Of a stretch of 64,000 nt of DNA, positions 9,877 through 18,657 are shown piece by piece. The stretch's first letter is position 1, and each line of letters begins with the position of its first letter. This stretch comes from Streptomyces globosus. Lineage in GTDB: Bacteria > Actinomycetota > Actinomycetes > Streptomycetales > Streptomycetaceae. A program made the translations under genes and the position numbers. The DNA lies in contig NZ_CP030862.1 of the NCBI RefSeq assembly GCF_003325375.1, positions 1,119,501 to 1,183,500 on the forward strand, given 5' to 3'. Under the pieces are notes generated by a model, which was given only the letters and a program-made list of their open reading frames with translations, had not been told where the DNA came from and searched no databases.

Positions 9877-11058
9877 TCAATGCGACGCCTGCGGGGCGCC
9901 CGGAAGGGTGACGAGAATCCGGCAGCCCCGCGCCGATTCGGCCACGCGGATCCGGCCGCCGTGCAGCTCGACCGCCCAGCGGGCGATCGCCAGGCCCAGT
10001 CCCGTCCCCCCGTCGCTGCTCTCGCCGCTGTGCGCGCTGCCGCGGTTGAACCGCTCGAAGACCCGGTGCCGCTCGGCCTCCGGGATCCCCGGCCCCTCGT
10101 CGACCACTTCCAGGGCGAGGCTTTCGGGGGCCTCCCCGGCACGGGCGCGGACCGTGACCCGGCCCAGCGCCGGGCTGTGCTTGACCGCGTTGTCGATCAG
10201 GTTGGCCACCACCTGGTGCAGCCGCTCGGCGTCCGCGTACGCCGTCAGCCCCGGCGGGAACACGTCCAGGTGCAGGTGGACGTCGTTGCGGGTGTGCCCG
10301 CCCGACCCGGACGCCAGGCCGGGCCGTCCGGCAGCCGCCAGCCCCGCCTCCTTCAGCACCCCCGACAGGTACGGCCACACCTCGAAGCGCCGCGCCCGCA
10401 GCGGGACCACGCCGTTGTCCACCCGGGACAGGTCCAGCAGCGTCCCGACCAGCCGGCCCAGGCGCTCCGTCTGCTTCAGCGCCGTCCGCATGGTCTCCGG
10501 ATCGGCCTCGGAGACCCCGTCGACGACGTTCTCCAGCACGGCGCGCAGCGCCGCGATCGGCGTGCGCAGCTCGTGCGAGACGTTGGCGACAAGCTCCCTG
10601 CGGTGCCGGTCCACCGCCTCCAGGTCGTCCGCCATCAGATTGATCGTGGAGGCCAGGTCGCCCAGCTCGTCGCGGCGGCCCGCCCCGCGGACCCGGCGCG
10701 TGAAGTCCCCGTGCGATATCGCCCGCGCCACGCGCGTCATGTCGTCCAGCGGGGCCGTCAGGCCGTGCGCGACGAACTGGGTGATCAGCATCGAGGCGAT
10801 GACCGAGAAGACGGTGATGAACCGCAGCTCGGTGTCGGTGCGCAGGGCCACCAGCAGCAGGCCCGTCGTGATGAACACCGAGACCACGACCAGCGTCCCG
10901 AGCTTGGTCTTGATCGAGAAGGGCGAGAAGGGGCGCAGGCCCCCGCTGTGGGCGTCCGCCCGCTGAGAGGTCCGCTGAGAGGTCCGCTGGGACGCCCGCT
11001 GGGGTGCGTGCCGGAAGCGGCCGGGGCCGCGCGCCCTGCCCTGGCGGTCCGCGCTCAC
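9877..11058 (-). CDS. OmpR-family partner sensor histidine kinase
   Basis: 393 residues from a GTG at 11058 that overlaps the stop of the response-regulator gene (GTGA), so the two are translationally coupled. The first 45 residues are cytoplasmic and carry Gln-Arg-Thr/Ala-Ser repeats. Two membrane segments follow closely (LGTLVVVSVFITTGLLLVAL and FITVFSVIASMLITQFVA), leaving almost no extracellular loop, so the signal is probably membrane-borne. Then come HAMP (TAPLDDMTRVARAISHGD), the H box ANVSHELRTPIAALRA, the N box VVANLIDNAVKHSP, G1 VVDEGPGIP, the F box FERFNRG and G2 GGTGLGLAIAR. It autophosphorylates on the H-box His and donates to the adjacent regulator. The regulated genes are not known; kgd lies downstream on the same strand after 258 bp. 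Confidence 0.93.
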   Translation of the reverse strand: MSADRQGRARGPGRFRHAPQRASQRTSQRTSQRADAHSGGLRPFSPFSIKTKLGTLVVVSVFITTGLLLVALRTDTELRFITVFSVIASMLITQFVAHGLTAPLDDMTRVARAISHGDFTRRVRGAGRRDELGDLASTINLMADDLEAVDRHRRELVANVSHELRTPIAALRAVLENVVDGVSEADPETMRTALKQTERLGRLVGTLLDLSRVDNGVVPLRARRFEVWPYLSGVLKEAGLAAAGRPGLASGSGGHTRNDVHLHLDVFPPGLTAYADAERLHQVVANLIDNAVKHSPALGRVTVRARAGEAPESLALEVVDEGPGIPEAERHRVFERFNRGSAHSGESSDGGTGLGLAIARWAVELHGGRIRVAESARGCRILVTLPGAPQASH

Positions 11059-11798
11059 GCCTGCGCCGGGGTCTCCAGGGCGTACCCGACGCCGTGCACG
11101 GTGCGGATCCGCTCGGCCCCGATCTTCCGCCGGAGGGCCTTGATGTGGCTGTCGACGGTACGGGTGCCCGAGGCGTCCGCCCAGTCCCACACCTCGGCCA
11201 GCAGCTGCTCGCGGGAGAGCACCGCCCGCGGTGTCCCGGCCAGGCACACCAGCAGGTCGAACTCGGTCGGCGTCAGGTGGACGTCCTCCGCCTGCACCCG
11301 CACCCGGCGCTGGGCGTGGTCGATCTCCAGGTCGCCCAGGCGCAGCGTGGCCCCGCGAGGGGTGTGCGCGGCGAGCGTGGCCCGCTCCACGCGGCGCAGC
11401 AGGACGTGCACCCGCGCGGCCAGCTCGCGCATCGAGAACGGCTTCGTCATGTAGTCGTCGGCGCCGACGCCGAGCCCGACCAGCATGTCGGTCTCGTCGT
11501 CCCGCGCGGTCAGCATGAGGACGGGCACCGGGCGCTGCGCCTGGACCCGGCGGCACACCTCCAGGCCGTCGAAGCCGGGCAGCATCACGTCCAGTACGAG
11601 CAGCTCGGGCTGCCAGCTCTCGGCGGACGCCACGGCGGCCGGGCCGTCGTACGCCGCCTGCACCTGGAAGCCCTCGGCGCGCAGCCGGGCCGTGATGGCG
11701 TCGGCGATGGTGCGGTCGTCCTCGACCACGAGCACGCGCCGCTGTGCGCCTGGGGTGGCCGCGGCGCCGCCGGTGTGGGTGGTGTGTGTCTGTTCCAT
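11055..11798 (-). CDS. OmpR/PhoB-family response regulator
   Basis: 247 residues. ATG at 11798 with GGGGCGGGA upstream; the open frame extends further but without a ribosome site. After a Thr/His/Gly-rich N-terminal 20 residues, the receiver domain shows VLVVEDD (acidic pocket), LLVLDVMLPG (phosphoacceptor Asp), LTARDD and the conserved Lys in YMTKPFS. The C-terminal winged helix has LTPTEFDLLVCLAG and SHIKALRRKIG followed by VRTVHGVGYALE, reading on the strand as expected for OmpR/PhoB DNA-binding domains. First gene of a two-gene operon with the kinase. A candidate -10 TACGCT lies at 11832-11837 on the minus strand. Confidence 0.95.
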   Translation of the reverse strand: MEQTHTTHTGGAAATPGAQRRVLVVEDDRTIADAITARLRAEGFQVQAAYDGPAAVASAESWQPELLVLDVMLPGFDGLEVCRRVQAQRPVPVLMLTARDDETDMLVGLGVGADDYMTKPFSMRELAARVHVLLRRVERATLAAHTPRGATLRLGDLEIDHAQRRVRVQAEDVHLTPTEFDLLVCLAGTPRAVLSREQLLAEVWDWADASGTRTVDSHIKALRRKIGAERIRTVHGVGYALETPAQA

Positions 11799-11969
11799 GT
11801 CCCGCCCCTGGAGATCCGCGTGATGGGGTGCAGCGTAGAGGAGCCACCGGCCTGCGGCTATGCGGGGTTCAGACAGCGAAACCACCGGAATTACTGATTC
11901 CGAATGCGGTCGGAATGGGGATATGGCGGGGGATGCCGGGTGGGGCGCAGGCCGGTTCCGGGAGGTCCG

Positions 11970-12521
11970 TCACGGCGGCGTCGCTCGGTCGGCCTCGAAG
12001 GGGGGCAGGGCGTCCAGGACGGGTCGCAGGCCCGCCGGGATCGAGCCGTCGGCCGTCGCCACCTCGCGCCCCGCGTGCACGAACACGTACGTGAAGCCGT
12101 CGAAGACGGTGCCGCCGTCCATCGAGACCCGCGGCAGCCGCGGGAAGTCCGCCGCGGCGAGCGCGGCGCGAAGTTCCGCCAGGTCCTCCGGCGACAGCCG
12201 GCCCGAGCCCGCCGGCCGGGCCTCGCCGTCCAGGCGCGCCCACGAGCCGTCGCCCTTGACCAGCAGGCTCGTCGTCTTACCGGCGTAGCCGCCGCTCCGG
12301 GTCACCGTCACCAGCCGTTCGGCGGTGGGGGAGGGCGCGTCCGGCGCCGGGGCGGCCTCCGGCGGGGCAGGCGGCGTGGACGGGGCGGCGGTCGCGGGCG
12401 GCGCGCCCGCCGGACTGGCCGCGGATCCGCCCCCGGGCGCCGTGCTGCACCCGGCCAGCACCACCGCGACCCCCGCCAGCGCTCCCGCCGTGTTCACCAC
12501 TCTCCGTGCGCGCACACCCAC
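11970..12521 (-). CDS. putative lipoprotein, Streptomyces-type
   Basis: 183 residues from a GTG at 12521 (GGAG 9 bp upstream; a GTG two codons later is also possible). The N-terminus is a lipoprotein signal: RARR, then a hydrophobic run, then lipobox LAGC. A Pro/Ala-rich linker of about 45 residues follows, then a domain beginning RLVTVTRSGGYAGKTTSLLVKGDG and ending with a segment in which VATADGSIPAGLRPVLDALPP can be read. The folded part resembles small extracytoplasmic lipoproteins found in actinobacteria that I cannot name. No enzyme motifs seen. It is divergent from the glycosyltransferase at 12551 with only 29 bp between the start codons. Confidence 0.8.
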   Translation of the reverse strand: MGVRARRVVNTAGALAGVAVVLAGCSTAPGGGSAASPAGAPPATAAPSTPPAPPEAAPAPDAPSPTAERLVTVTRSGGYAGKTTSLLVKGDGSWARLDGEARPAGSGRLSPEDLAELRAALAAADFPRLPRVSMDGGTVFDGFTYVFVHAGREVATADGSIPAGLRPVLDALPPFEADRATPP

Positions 12522-12550
12522 CCCCGCAGGCTCCACCGGTCGGCCGACCA

Positions 12551-13966
12551 ATGAGTATGGAGGGCGCACCGTTCCCACGGAACCCACCGGAGGACCGCAT
12601 CCCCACCGCCGCCCGGCGCGCACTGCCGCCGCTGCTCGCCGTCGTCCTCGGCCTGTGGGGCCTGGGGCGCGCGGGCAGCATGTGGCGGGACGAGTCCGTC
12701 ACCTGGCAGGTCGCGCACCGCCCGCCCGGCGGGCTGTGGGACCTCGTCGGACAGGTCGACGCGGTGCACGGCCTGTACTACCTGCTCGTGCACACCGTCT
12801 TCCGGATCGCCGGCACCGGCCCGGACGCGGCCCTTGACGGCGGCCTGTGGGCGCTGCGGCTCCCCTCGGTCGCCGCGACCGCCCTCGCCGCCGCCGGCGT
12901 CGCCGCGGTCGGCCGCCGCCTCGCCGGGGAACGGGCCGGCCTCATCGCCGGGGCCGTCTACGCGGTGCTGCCGCCCGTGCAGGCGTACGCCCAGGAAGGC
13001 CGGTCGTACGCGCTCGTCGCCGCCGCCGTCGCCTGGGCCACGTACCTGATGCTGCGCGAGCGCTGGGCCGCGTACGGGGCGGTCATGCTGCTCGGCTGCT
13101 GGCTGCACGAGTTCGCGGTCCTCGCCCTGGCCGCCCACACCGTCACCGCACGCCGCTCGCCGGGCTGGCGGCGCAGCGCCGCCGCCGTGCTCGTCCTGCT
13201 CCTGCCGCTCGCCGCGGTCAGCGCCCGGCAGGCCGAGCAGCAGCTGGGCTGGCTCGGCCGGCCGAAGTGGCACGACTGGGCCGCGTACGCGGCCGTCGCC
13301 GTCGCCGTCTGGCTGCTCGCCCGGCGCGGCGCCCTGCCGGACCGCCTGGCCCGCGTCGCCGTACCGCTCGCCCTGCTGCCGCCGGGACTGCTGCTGGCCG
13401 TCTCGCTCGTCCACCCCTGGTACGTCGACCGGTACGTCCTCTACTCCCTCGCCGGGCTCGCCCTGGCCGCCGGGGCGCGCCTCGCGAGCGTGCGCGGCCG
13501 GCTGCCGTGGGCGCTGGCCGCGGTGCTGCTCGTACCCGCCGCCTGCTGGTCGGTATGGCTGCGGACGCCCGACAGCCGCAAGGACGACGCCCTCGCCGTG
13601 GCCGCCGCCGTCCGCGAGCAGGCCCGCCCCGGCGACCCGGTGCTGTTCATGCCGGCCCGGCGCCGCGAGTGGCTGCTGTCCTCGCCGGGGGTGTACGGCA
13701 CCCTGTCCGACCTGGCGCTGGAGCGGACCCCCGCCGCCTCGGCGAGCCTGTGGGGCACGGAGCTGCCGCCGGACGAGATCCGGGCCCGGCTGCTGGCGTC
13801 ACCGCGGGTGCTGGCCCTGACCGACCCGGAGGGCCAGCCGCTGGACCCGTACCCGCGGGAGGCGGTGAAACGGGAGGTCCTGGCCGCCCACTTCGACGTC
13901 TGCTCGGTGACGGACCTCCACGGCGCCCGCCTGACGATCCACGCCCGCCACGGCACGTGCCCGTAG
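12551..13966 (+). CDS. GT-C fold membrane glycosyltransferase (PMT/GT39-like)
   Basis: 471 residues with about 8-10 membrane segments. The first luminal loop has MWRDESVTWQVAH; the Asp-Glu pair after the first membrane segment is the conserved metal/substrate motif of GT-C transferases that use polyprenyl-phosphate sugars. A C-terminal extracytoplasmic domain of about 130 residues (after PAACWSVWLRTPD) follows the last helix and contains LFMPARRREWLL and DVCSVTDLHGARL. The ATG at 12551 was chosen as the first start before the charged N-terminus; no clear ribosome site is visible, so the message may be leaderless. Acceptor unknown; protein O-mannosylation or cell-wall glycan assembly are family possibilities. 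Confidence 0.8.
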   Translation: MSMEGAPFPRNPPEDRIPTAARRALPPLLAVVLGLWGLGRAGSMWRDESVTWQVAHRPPGGLWDLVGQVDAVHGLYYLLVHTVFRIAGTGPDAALDGGLWALRLPSVAATALAAAGVAAVGRRLAGERAGLIAGAVYAVLPPVQAYAQEGRSYALVAAAVAWATYLMLRERWAAYGAVMLLGCWLHEFAVLALAAHTVTARRSPGWRRSAAAVLVLLLPLAAVSARQAEQQLGWLGRPKWHDWAAYAAVAVAVWLLARRGALPDRLARVAVPLALLPPGLLLAVSLVHPWYVDRYVLYSLAGLALAAGARLASVRGRLPWALAAVLLVPAACWSVWLRTPDSRKDDALAVAAAVREQARPGDPVLFMPARRREWLLSSPGVYGTLSDLALERTPAASASLWGTELPPDEIRARLLASPRVLALTDPEGQPLDPYPREAVKREVLAAHFDVCSVTDLHGARLTIHARHGTCP

Positions 13967-14026
13967 CCGTCCACACCTGTCCCGGCACGTGCCCTGAGCC
14001 CGCCGGCCGGGGCGGCAACCCGCTGC

Positions 14027-14065
14027 GTACGGGTCACTCCCGCCTCGCGGCGGGCCACCCCGTAC
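14027..14065. terminator. hairpin between convergent genes
   Basis: GTACGGG (14027-14033) pairs with CCCGTAC (14059-14065) and an inner CCCGCC (14039-14044) pairs with GGCGGG (14049-14054). The hairpin lies between the stop of the GT-C gene and the stop of the DUF1877 gene and can end both transcripts. Confidence 0.5.
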
Positions 14066-14119
14066 CAGGGACGCCCGCGCTCGCGAAGCGCCTCGGTGCA
14101 CCACCCGCCCCGATCACCC

Positions 14120-14638
14120 TCACTCCACCCAGACGAGCACCCCGTCCCCCTCCCGGGCCGCCCCGCTGAAGAACTGCCGCAGCTCCCGGTAGCGGTCCAC
14201 CACCCACTCCAGTGACTCCCCGCGCTCCCACACCGCCGCCGGGTAAACGCCCTCCGCGGCCAGGTCCCGCGCGGTCACCCCCTCGACCAGCATTGCGGGC
14301 GGCGTGGAGGCGAGGGCCTCGGCGGCCGCGGCGACGCGGTCGGGCGCGAGGTGCCGCGGCGGCCCGTACCCCCAGGGGGACGCGCCCGGCACCGCCGCGT
14401 CGCCGTACACGACATCCACCGGGAAGCCGATCCGGTCCAGCAGGAACGACAGCGCGTGCCACGCCTTGCCGGTGCTGTGGCACCGCGGCGGGACCGCCCC
14501 CGCGGAAGGCGGCACCGGCGCCGCCGCGCACTCCGCCTCGGCCGCCCCCTCCGCGCGCTCCCGCGCCCAGTCCGGCTCGCGCAGCGCCCGCCGGAACTCG
14601 GCGGGCCGCAACCGCACGTACATCCCGATCATGCTCAT
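14120..14638 (-). CDS. DUF1877 (YfbM-like) protein
   Basis: 172 residues, starting MSMIGMYVRLRPAEF, with the DUF1877 hallmarks: an N-terminal MGMYVRL-like strand, GKAWHALSFLLD in the middle, and AMLVEGVTARDLA followed by RYRELRQFF near the C-terminus. E. coli YfbM is the family reference; its function is not established. Cytosolic, single domain, stand-alone gene. The ATG at 14638 is preceded by a purine-rich stretch. It is divergent from lon by about 170 bp. Confidence 0.85.
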   Translation of the reverse strand: MSMIGMYVRLRPAEFRRALREPDWARERAEGAAEAECAAAPVPPSAGAVPPRCHSTGKAWHALSFLLDRIGFPVDVVYGDAAVPGASPWGYGPPRHLAPDRVAAAAEALASTPPAMLVEGVTARDLAAEGVYPAAVWERGESLEWVVDRYRELRQFFSGAAREGDGVLVWVE

Positions 14639-14768
14639 GCCCGGAGGCTAAGCCGCCCCACCGACAGCCCGACCCGGACCCGCCGTCCGCGGGGAGCGCC
14701 TGCACCCGCCCCCGGCTCGTTCGCCCCGGGCGAACACCTGTTGGGGAACACCGGCCCGCGCATATCCA

Positions 14769-14787
14769 TTGAGTCGGTGTAGCTCAA
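14769..14787 (+). promoter_or_regulatory. HspR (HAIR-like) operator upstream of lon
   Basis: TTGAGT (14769-14774), seven bases, GCTCAA (14782-14787): an inverted repeat close to the HAIR element CTTGAGT-N7-ACTCAAG bound by HspR. It sits 23 bp before the lon start codon. HspR control of lon is known in Streptomyces; binding here is inferred from the sequence. Confidence 0.8.
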
Positions 14788-14809
14788 CTTGACTGCCGGA
14801 AGGAAGATC

Positions 14810-17215
14810 ATGGCTTCGACGTCCGTAACGCTCACCCTGCCCGTGCTGCCGCTCGACGACGAGGTCGTGCTGCCCGGAATGGTGGTTCCGCTGGACCTGT
14901 CCGACGCCGAGGTGCGGGGTGCCGTCGAGGCCGCCCAGGCCGCGGGCGGCAGCGGGAAGCCGCGGGTGCTGCTCGTCCCGCGGGTCGACGGGCGGTACGC
15001 CGGCACCGGTGTGCTCGGGACCGTCGAGCAGGTGGGCCGCCTCGCCGATGGCGACCCCGGCGCCCTCATCCGCGGCGTCGGCCGCGTCCGTATCGGCGCC
15101 GGCACCACCGGACCCGGCGCCGCCCTGTGGGTCGAGGGGGAGAGCGTCGACGAGCGGCTCGCGGACCCGCTGCCCGGCGCCGTCACCGAGCTCGTCAAGG
15201 AGTACAAGGCCCTCGCCACCAGCTGGCTCAAGAAGCGCGGCGCCTGGCAGGTCGTCGACCGCATCCAGCAGATCGAGGGCGTCTCCGCGCTCGCCGACAA
15301 CTCCGGCTACTCCCCGTTCCTGACCGTCGCCCAGAAGGTCGAGCTGCTGGAGACCGCCGATCCCGTCGCCCGCCTCCGTCTCGCCATCGCCTGGCTGCGC
15401 GACCACCTCGCCGAGCAGGACGTCGCCGAGTCCATCGCCAAGGACGTCCAGGACGGCGTGGACAAGCAGCAGCGCGAGTTCCTGCTGCGCCGCCAGCTCG
15501 AAGCCGTCCGCAAGGAGCTCCGCGAGCTGAACGGCGAGAAGGAGGGCGAGGAGTCCGACGACTACCGCGCCCGCGTCGAGGCCGCCGACCTCCCGGAGAA
15601 GGTCCGCGAGGCCGCGCTCAAGGAGGTCGACAAGCTGGAGCGGGCCAGCGACCAGTCCCCGGAGGGATCCTGGATCCGCACCTGGCTGGACACCGTCCTC
15701 GAACTCCCCTGGAACGAGCGCAGCGAGGACGCCTACGACATCCGCGGCGCCCGTGCCGTCCTGGACGCCGAGCACGCCGGCCTCGCCGACGTCAAGGACC
15801 GCATCACCGAGTACCTCGCCGTCCGCAAGCGCCGCTCCGACCGCGGGATGGGCGTCGTCGGCGGCCGCCGCGGCGGGGCCGTCCTCGCCCTCGTCGGGCC
15901 GCCCGGCGTCGGCAAGACCTCCCTCGGCGAGTCCGTCGCCCACGCGATGGGCCGCAAGTTCGTCCGCGTCGCCCTCGGCGGTGTCCGGGACGAGGCCGAG
16001 ATCCGCGGCCACCGCCGTACGTACGTCGGCGCGCTGCCCGGCCGTATCGTCCGTGCGATCAAGGAGGCCGGGTCCATGAACCCCGTCGTCCTCCTCGACG
16101 AGATCGACAAGGTCGGCTCCGACTTCCGCGGCGACCCCGCCGCCGCCCTCCTCGAAGTCCTCGACCCGGCGCAGAACCACACCTTCCGCGACCACTACCT
16201 GGAGGTCGAGCTCGACCTCAGCGACGTCGTCTTCCTCGCCACCGCCAACGTCCTGGAGGCCATCCCCGAGGCCCTCGCCGACCGCATGGAGCTGGTCCGC
16301 CTCGACGGCTACACCGAGGACGAGAAGGTCGTCATCGCCCGAGACCACCTGGTGCCCCGCCAGCTGGAGCGCGCCGGACTCGCCGCGGAGGAGGTCGTCC
16401 TGGAGGACTCCGCCCTGCGCAGGCTGGCCGGCGAGTACACCCGCGAGGCCGGCGTCCGCACCCTGGAGCGCTCCATCGCCCGCCTGCTGCGCAAGGTGGC
16501 CGCCCAGCATGAACTCGGCGAGCGGGACCTTCCCCTGCACATCGGCGCCGAGGACCTGCGCGGGCTCATCGGGCGCCCGCACCACGTCCCGGAGTCCGCG
16601 CAGGACCCCGCCGAGCGGCGCACCGCCGTCCCCGGCGTGGCCACCGGCCTGGCCGTGACCGGCGCCGGCGGCGACGTCCTGTTCGTCGAGGCGTCCCTCG
16701 CCGACCCGGAGACCGGCGCCGCCGGGCTGACGCTGACCGGGCAGCTCGGCGACGTCATGAAGGAGTCCGCGCAGATCGCGCTCAGCTTCCTCCGCTCGCA
16801 CGGTGCGGAGCTGGAGCTGCCGGTCGCCGACCTGAAGGACCGGGGCGTGCACATCCACTTCCCGGCGGGAGCCGTCCCGAAGGACGGGCCGAGCGCGGGC
16901 ATCACCATGACGACCGCCCTGGCCTCGCTGCTCTCCGGCCGGCAGGTCCGCACCGACGTGGCCATGACCGGCGAGGTCTCCCTCACCGGCCGGGTCCTGC
17001 CGATCGGCGGCGTCAAGCAGAAGCTGCTCGCCGCGCACCGCGCCGGCCTGACCACCGTCGTCATCCCCAAGCGGAACGAGGCCGACCTGGACGACGTGCC
17101 CGCCGAGGTGCTGGAGCGGCTCCAGGTGCACGCCGTGACGGACGTGCGCCAGGTGCTGGAGCTGGCGCTGTCCCCGGCGGAGGCCGCCGCGCCCGCCGTC
17201 CCCGCGGCCGCCTGA
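14810..17215 (+). CDS. lon: ATP-dependent protease Lon (LonA)
   Basis: 801 residues from ATG 14810 with GGAAGGAAG upstream. Degrades misfolded and specific regulatory proteins in the cytosol. N-terminal LON substrate-binding domain (VLPLDDEVVLPGMVVPLD), long helical region, then the AAA+ module with Walker A GPPGVGKTS, Walker B PVVLLDEIDKVG, and sensor-region residues. The C-terminal protease domain has the catalytic dyad Ser695 in KDGPSAGITM and Lys738 in GGVKQKLLAAH, spaced 43 residues as in E. coli Lon. Length and order are normal. Probably heat-inducible through the HAIR-like operator; ends at a strong hairpin terminator. Monocistronic. Confidence 0.97.
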   Translation: MASTSVTLTLPVLPLDDEVVLPGMVVPLDLSDAEVRGAVEAAQAAGGSGKPRVLLVPRVDGRYAGTGVLGTVEQVGRLADGDPGALIRGVGRVRIGAGTTGPGAALWVEGESVDERLADPLPGAVTELVKEYKALATSWLKKRGAWQVVDRIQQIEGVSALADNSGYSPFLTVAQKVELLETADPVARLRLAIAWLRDHLAEQDVAESIAKDVQDGVDKQQREFLLRRQLEAVRKELRELNGEKEGEESDDYRARVEAADLPEKVREAALKEVDKLERASDQSPEGSWIRTWLDTVLELPWNERSEDAYDIRGARAVLDAEHAGLADVKDRITEYLAVRKRRSDRGMGVVGGRRGGAVLALVGPPGVGKTSLGESVAHAMGRKFVRVALGGVRDEAEIRGHRRTYVGALPGRIVRAIKEAGSMNPVVLLDEIDKVGSDFRGDPAAALLEVLDPAQNHTFRDHYLEVELDLSDVVFLATANVLEAIPEALADRMELVRLDGYTEDEKVVIARDHLVPRQLERAGLAAEEVVLEDSALRRLAGEYTREAGVRTLERSIARLLRKVAAQHELGERDLPLHIGAEDLRGLIGRPHHVPESAQDPAERRTAVPGVATGLAVTGAGGDVLFVEASLADPETGAAGLTLTGQLGDVMKESAQIALSFLRSHGAELELPVADLKDRGVHIHFPAGAVPKDGPSAGITMTTALASLLSGRQVRTDVAMTGEVSLTGRVLPIGGVKQKLLAAHRAGLTTVVIPKRNEADLDDVPAEVLERLQVHAVTDVRQVLELALSPAEAAAPAVPAAA

Positions 17216-17256
17216 CCCCGCCCCGACTCCGCCCTGTACCGCCGGCCGGCACCCCG

Positions 17257-17298
17257 GCGCGGCCCGGGATCCCGTTCCGGCGGGGTCCCGGGCCGCGC
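17257..17298 (+). terminator. rho-independent-type hairpin after lon
   Basis: An 18-base perfect arm at 17257-17274 pairs with 17281-17298 around loop TTCCGG. No T-run follows, which is usual in streptomycetes. Confidence 0.8.
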
Positions 17299-17365
17299 CC
17301 GCGGGCGCTGCGAAATACTGTGGCCCCTCGGCACAGCAGTGCCGACACACGGACAGGAGCGGCAC

Positions 17366-17806
17366 GTGCACGGCAGCGAAGACCAGGAGTTCCTCGCCCT
17401 GGAGCGGGAACTGTCCGTCTTCCTGCGGCGGGCCCGCGCCTCCTCCGGCGAGATGGCCCGCGCCCTCCACCCCGAGCTGGAGCCCGCCGCGTACGGGCTG
17501 CTCGTACGCCTGGAGGCGGCGGGCCGGCAGCGGGCCACCGACCTCGCCGCCTACTTCGGCGTCGGCAAGGCCACCATGAGCCGCCAGCTGCGCGCCCTGG
17601 AGGTGCTCGGACTGGTGGCCCGCGAGCCGGACCCCGCGGACGGCCGTGCGTTCCTCGTCGGGCTCACCGAGGAGGGCCGCGAGCGTTTCCTGAAGGTGCG
17701 CGGCGCCCGCCGCGAGCGGTACATGCGCAAGCTGGCCGACTGGGACCGCGGCGAGGTCGCGGAGCTGGCCCGGCTGCTGAACCAGCTCAACCAGGGCGAG
17801 GAATAG
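17366..17806 (+). CDS. MarR-family transcriptional regulator
   Basis: 146 residues from GTG 17366 with AGGAG 7 bp upstream. Typical MarR layout: helical dimerisation N-terminus, winged helix with LAAYFGVGKATMSRQLRALEVLGLVAREPD (recognition helix around TMSRQLRALE), then the wing residues DPADGRAFLVGLTEEG with the D-x-R motif, and a C-terminal dimerisation helix ELARLLNQLNQ. Probably represses its own or nearby genes in response to a small ligand; no obvious partner since lon is closed by a terminator and the next gene is convergent. Confidence 0.9.
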   Translation: MHGSEDQEFLALERELSVFLRRARASSGEMARALHPELEPAAYGLLVRLEAAGRQRATDLAAYFGVGKATMSRQLRALEVLGLVAREPDPADGRAFLVGLTEEGRERFLKVRGARRERYMRKLADWDRGEVAELARLLNQLNQGEE

Positions 17807-17819
17807 GCAGGCGCGCCCC

Positions 17820-17858
17820 CGGGCGCCCCCCAGGTGCCCCCGGGGCCCCAGGCGCCCG
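17820..17858. terminator. hairpin between MarR gene and phosphatase gene
   Basis: CGGGCGCC (17820-17827) pairs with GGCGCCCG (17851-17858); the loop contains further short GC pairs. Located between two convergent stop codons. Confidence 0.4.
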
Positions 17859-17880
17859 CCGGCGCCTCCTCGGCCCCCGC

Positions 17881-18657
17881 CTACAGTTCCGCGTACGCCG
17901 CCGACGCGTCGTCGTGCCGTTTGCCGCGGGCCCGGTCACGGCGGCCGGGGTCCGACTCCAGCGCCCGCACCCGCCCGATCAGCCCCTGCGCCCCCTCCTT
18001 GCGCAGCACCGCCAGGCACTGCGCCCAGTCGCCCTCCCCGAACGTGTCCTTCCACCGGCTCGCCCCGTCGGTGAGCACCGCCAGCGACCGCACCGCCTCC
18101 CGCGGGGTGCGCCCGGTCACCGCGCGGGCCGCCACCGCCGGGTCGGCGGCCGCCGTGAAGAAGCCGCCCTCCGCGTTCCGCAGGGCGTCCGCCGACTCCT
18201 GCGTCCGCAGGGCCGCGCGGGGGATCCGGTCCAGCCGGTCGTCGACGACCGCCGAGACCGCCCCGTCCGGGGCCTCCAGCAGCAGCACCGAGTCCGACAG
18301 CACGAGGTGCTCCACGGCCTCCCCGTCCCAGCGGACGACCACCACCGTCGCCTGCGGCGTGCGTACGTGAGAAAGGTCACACGCCCCCCGGTGGGCGTCG
18401 GCCGTCGCCCGGATCGACTCCGCCAGGATCCGGGCCAGCGGCATGTCCCGCCGCGAACCGGACAGTTCGGTCAATCGGCCCCCCAGTCGGGCGGTGAACC
18501 ACGGGACGCCGTGCGAGCATCCCGTGTCGCCGGCGGGCGGCGTGACCCCGTCCAGGGCGACCAGCACGCCGCCCCCCGCGGCGGGTGTAGCGGCTGATAG
18601 CCAGTCCTCGTTGGGGCGTTCCGGGTCGCCGGGGGCCGTGGCGAGGTCGATGCGCAT
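17881..18657 (-). CDS. PP2C-like protein phosphatase domain protein
   Basis: 258 residues from ATG 18657 (MRIDLATAPGDPERPNEDW). The pattern fits a compact PP2C-type phosphatase: RPNEDW near the N-terminus, VLVALDGVTPP (metal-binding Asp-Gly), a central beta-sandwich with HLVLSDSVLLLEAPDG, AVLTDGASRW, and a C-terminal KRHDDASAAYAEL with the final metal-binding Asp. It would remove phosphate from Ser/Thr residues. The substrate is unknown. It lies divergent from the conservon with a 399-bp gap; streptomycete Ser/Thr phosphatases of this short type are often stand-alone. Longer upstream starts would add a Gly/Pro-rich leader with no ribosome site. Confidence 0.75.
   Translation of the reverse strand: MRIDLATAPGDPERPNEDWLSAATPAAGGGVLVALDGVTPPAGDTGCSHGVPWFTARLGGRLTELSGSRRDMPLARILAESIRATADAHRGACDLSHVRTPQATVVVVRWDGEAVEHLVLSDSVLLLEAPDGAVSAVVDDRLDRIPRAALRTQESADALRNAEGGFFTAAADPAVAARAVTGRTPREAVRSLAVLTDGASRWKDTFGEGDWAQCLAVLRKEGAQGLIGRVRALESDPGRRDRARGKRHDDASAAYAEL

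Noticed and set aside
14648..17470. Long minus-strand frame across lon
   Set aside because: Antisense to lon; Gly/Ala/Val-rich, no ribosome site or domain.
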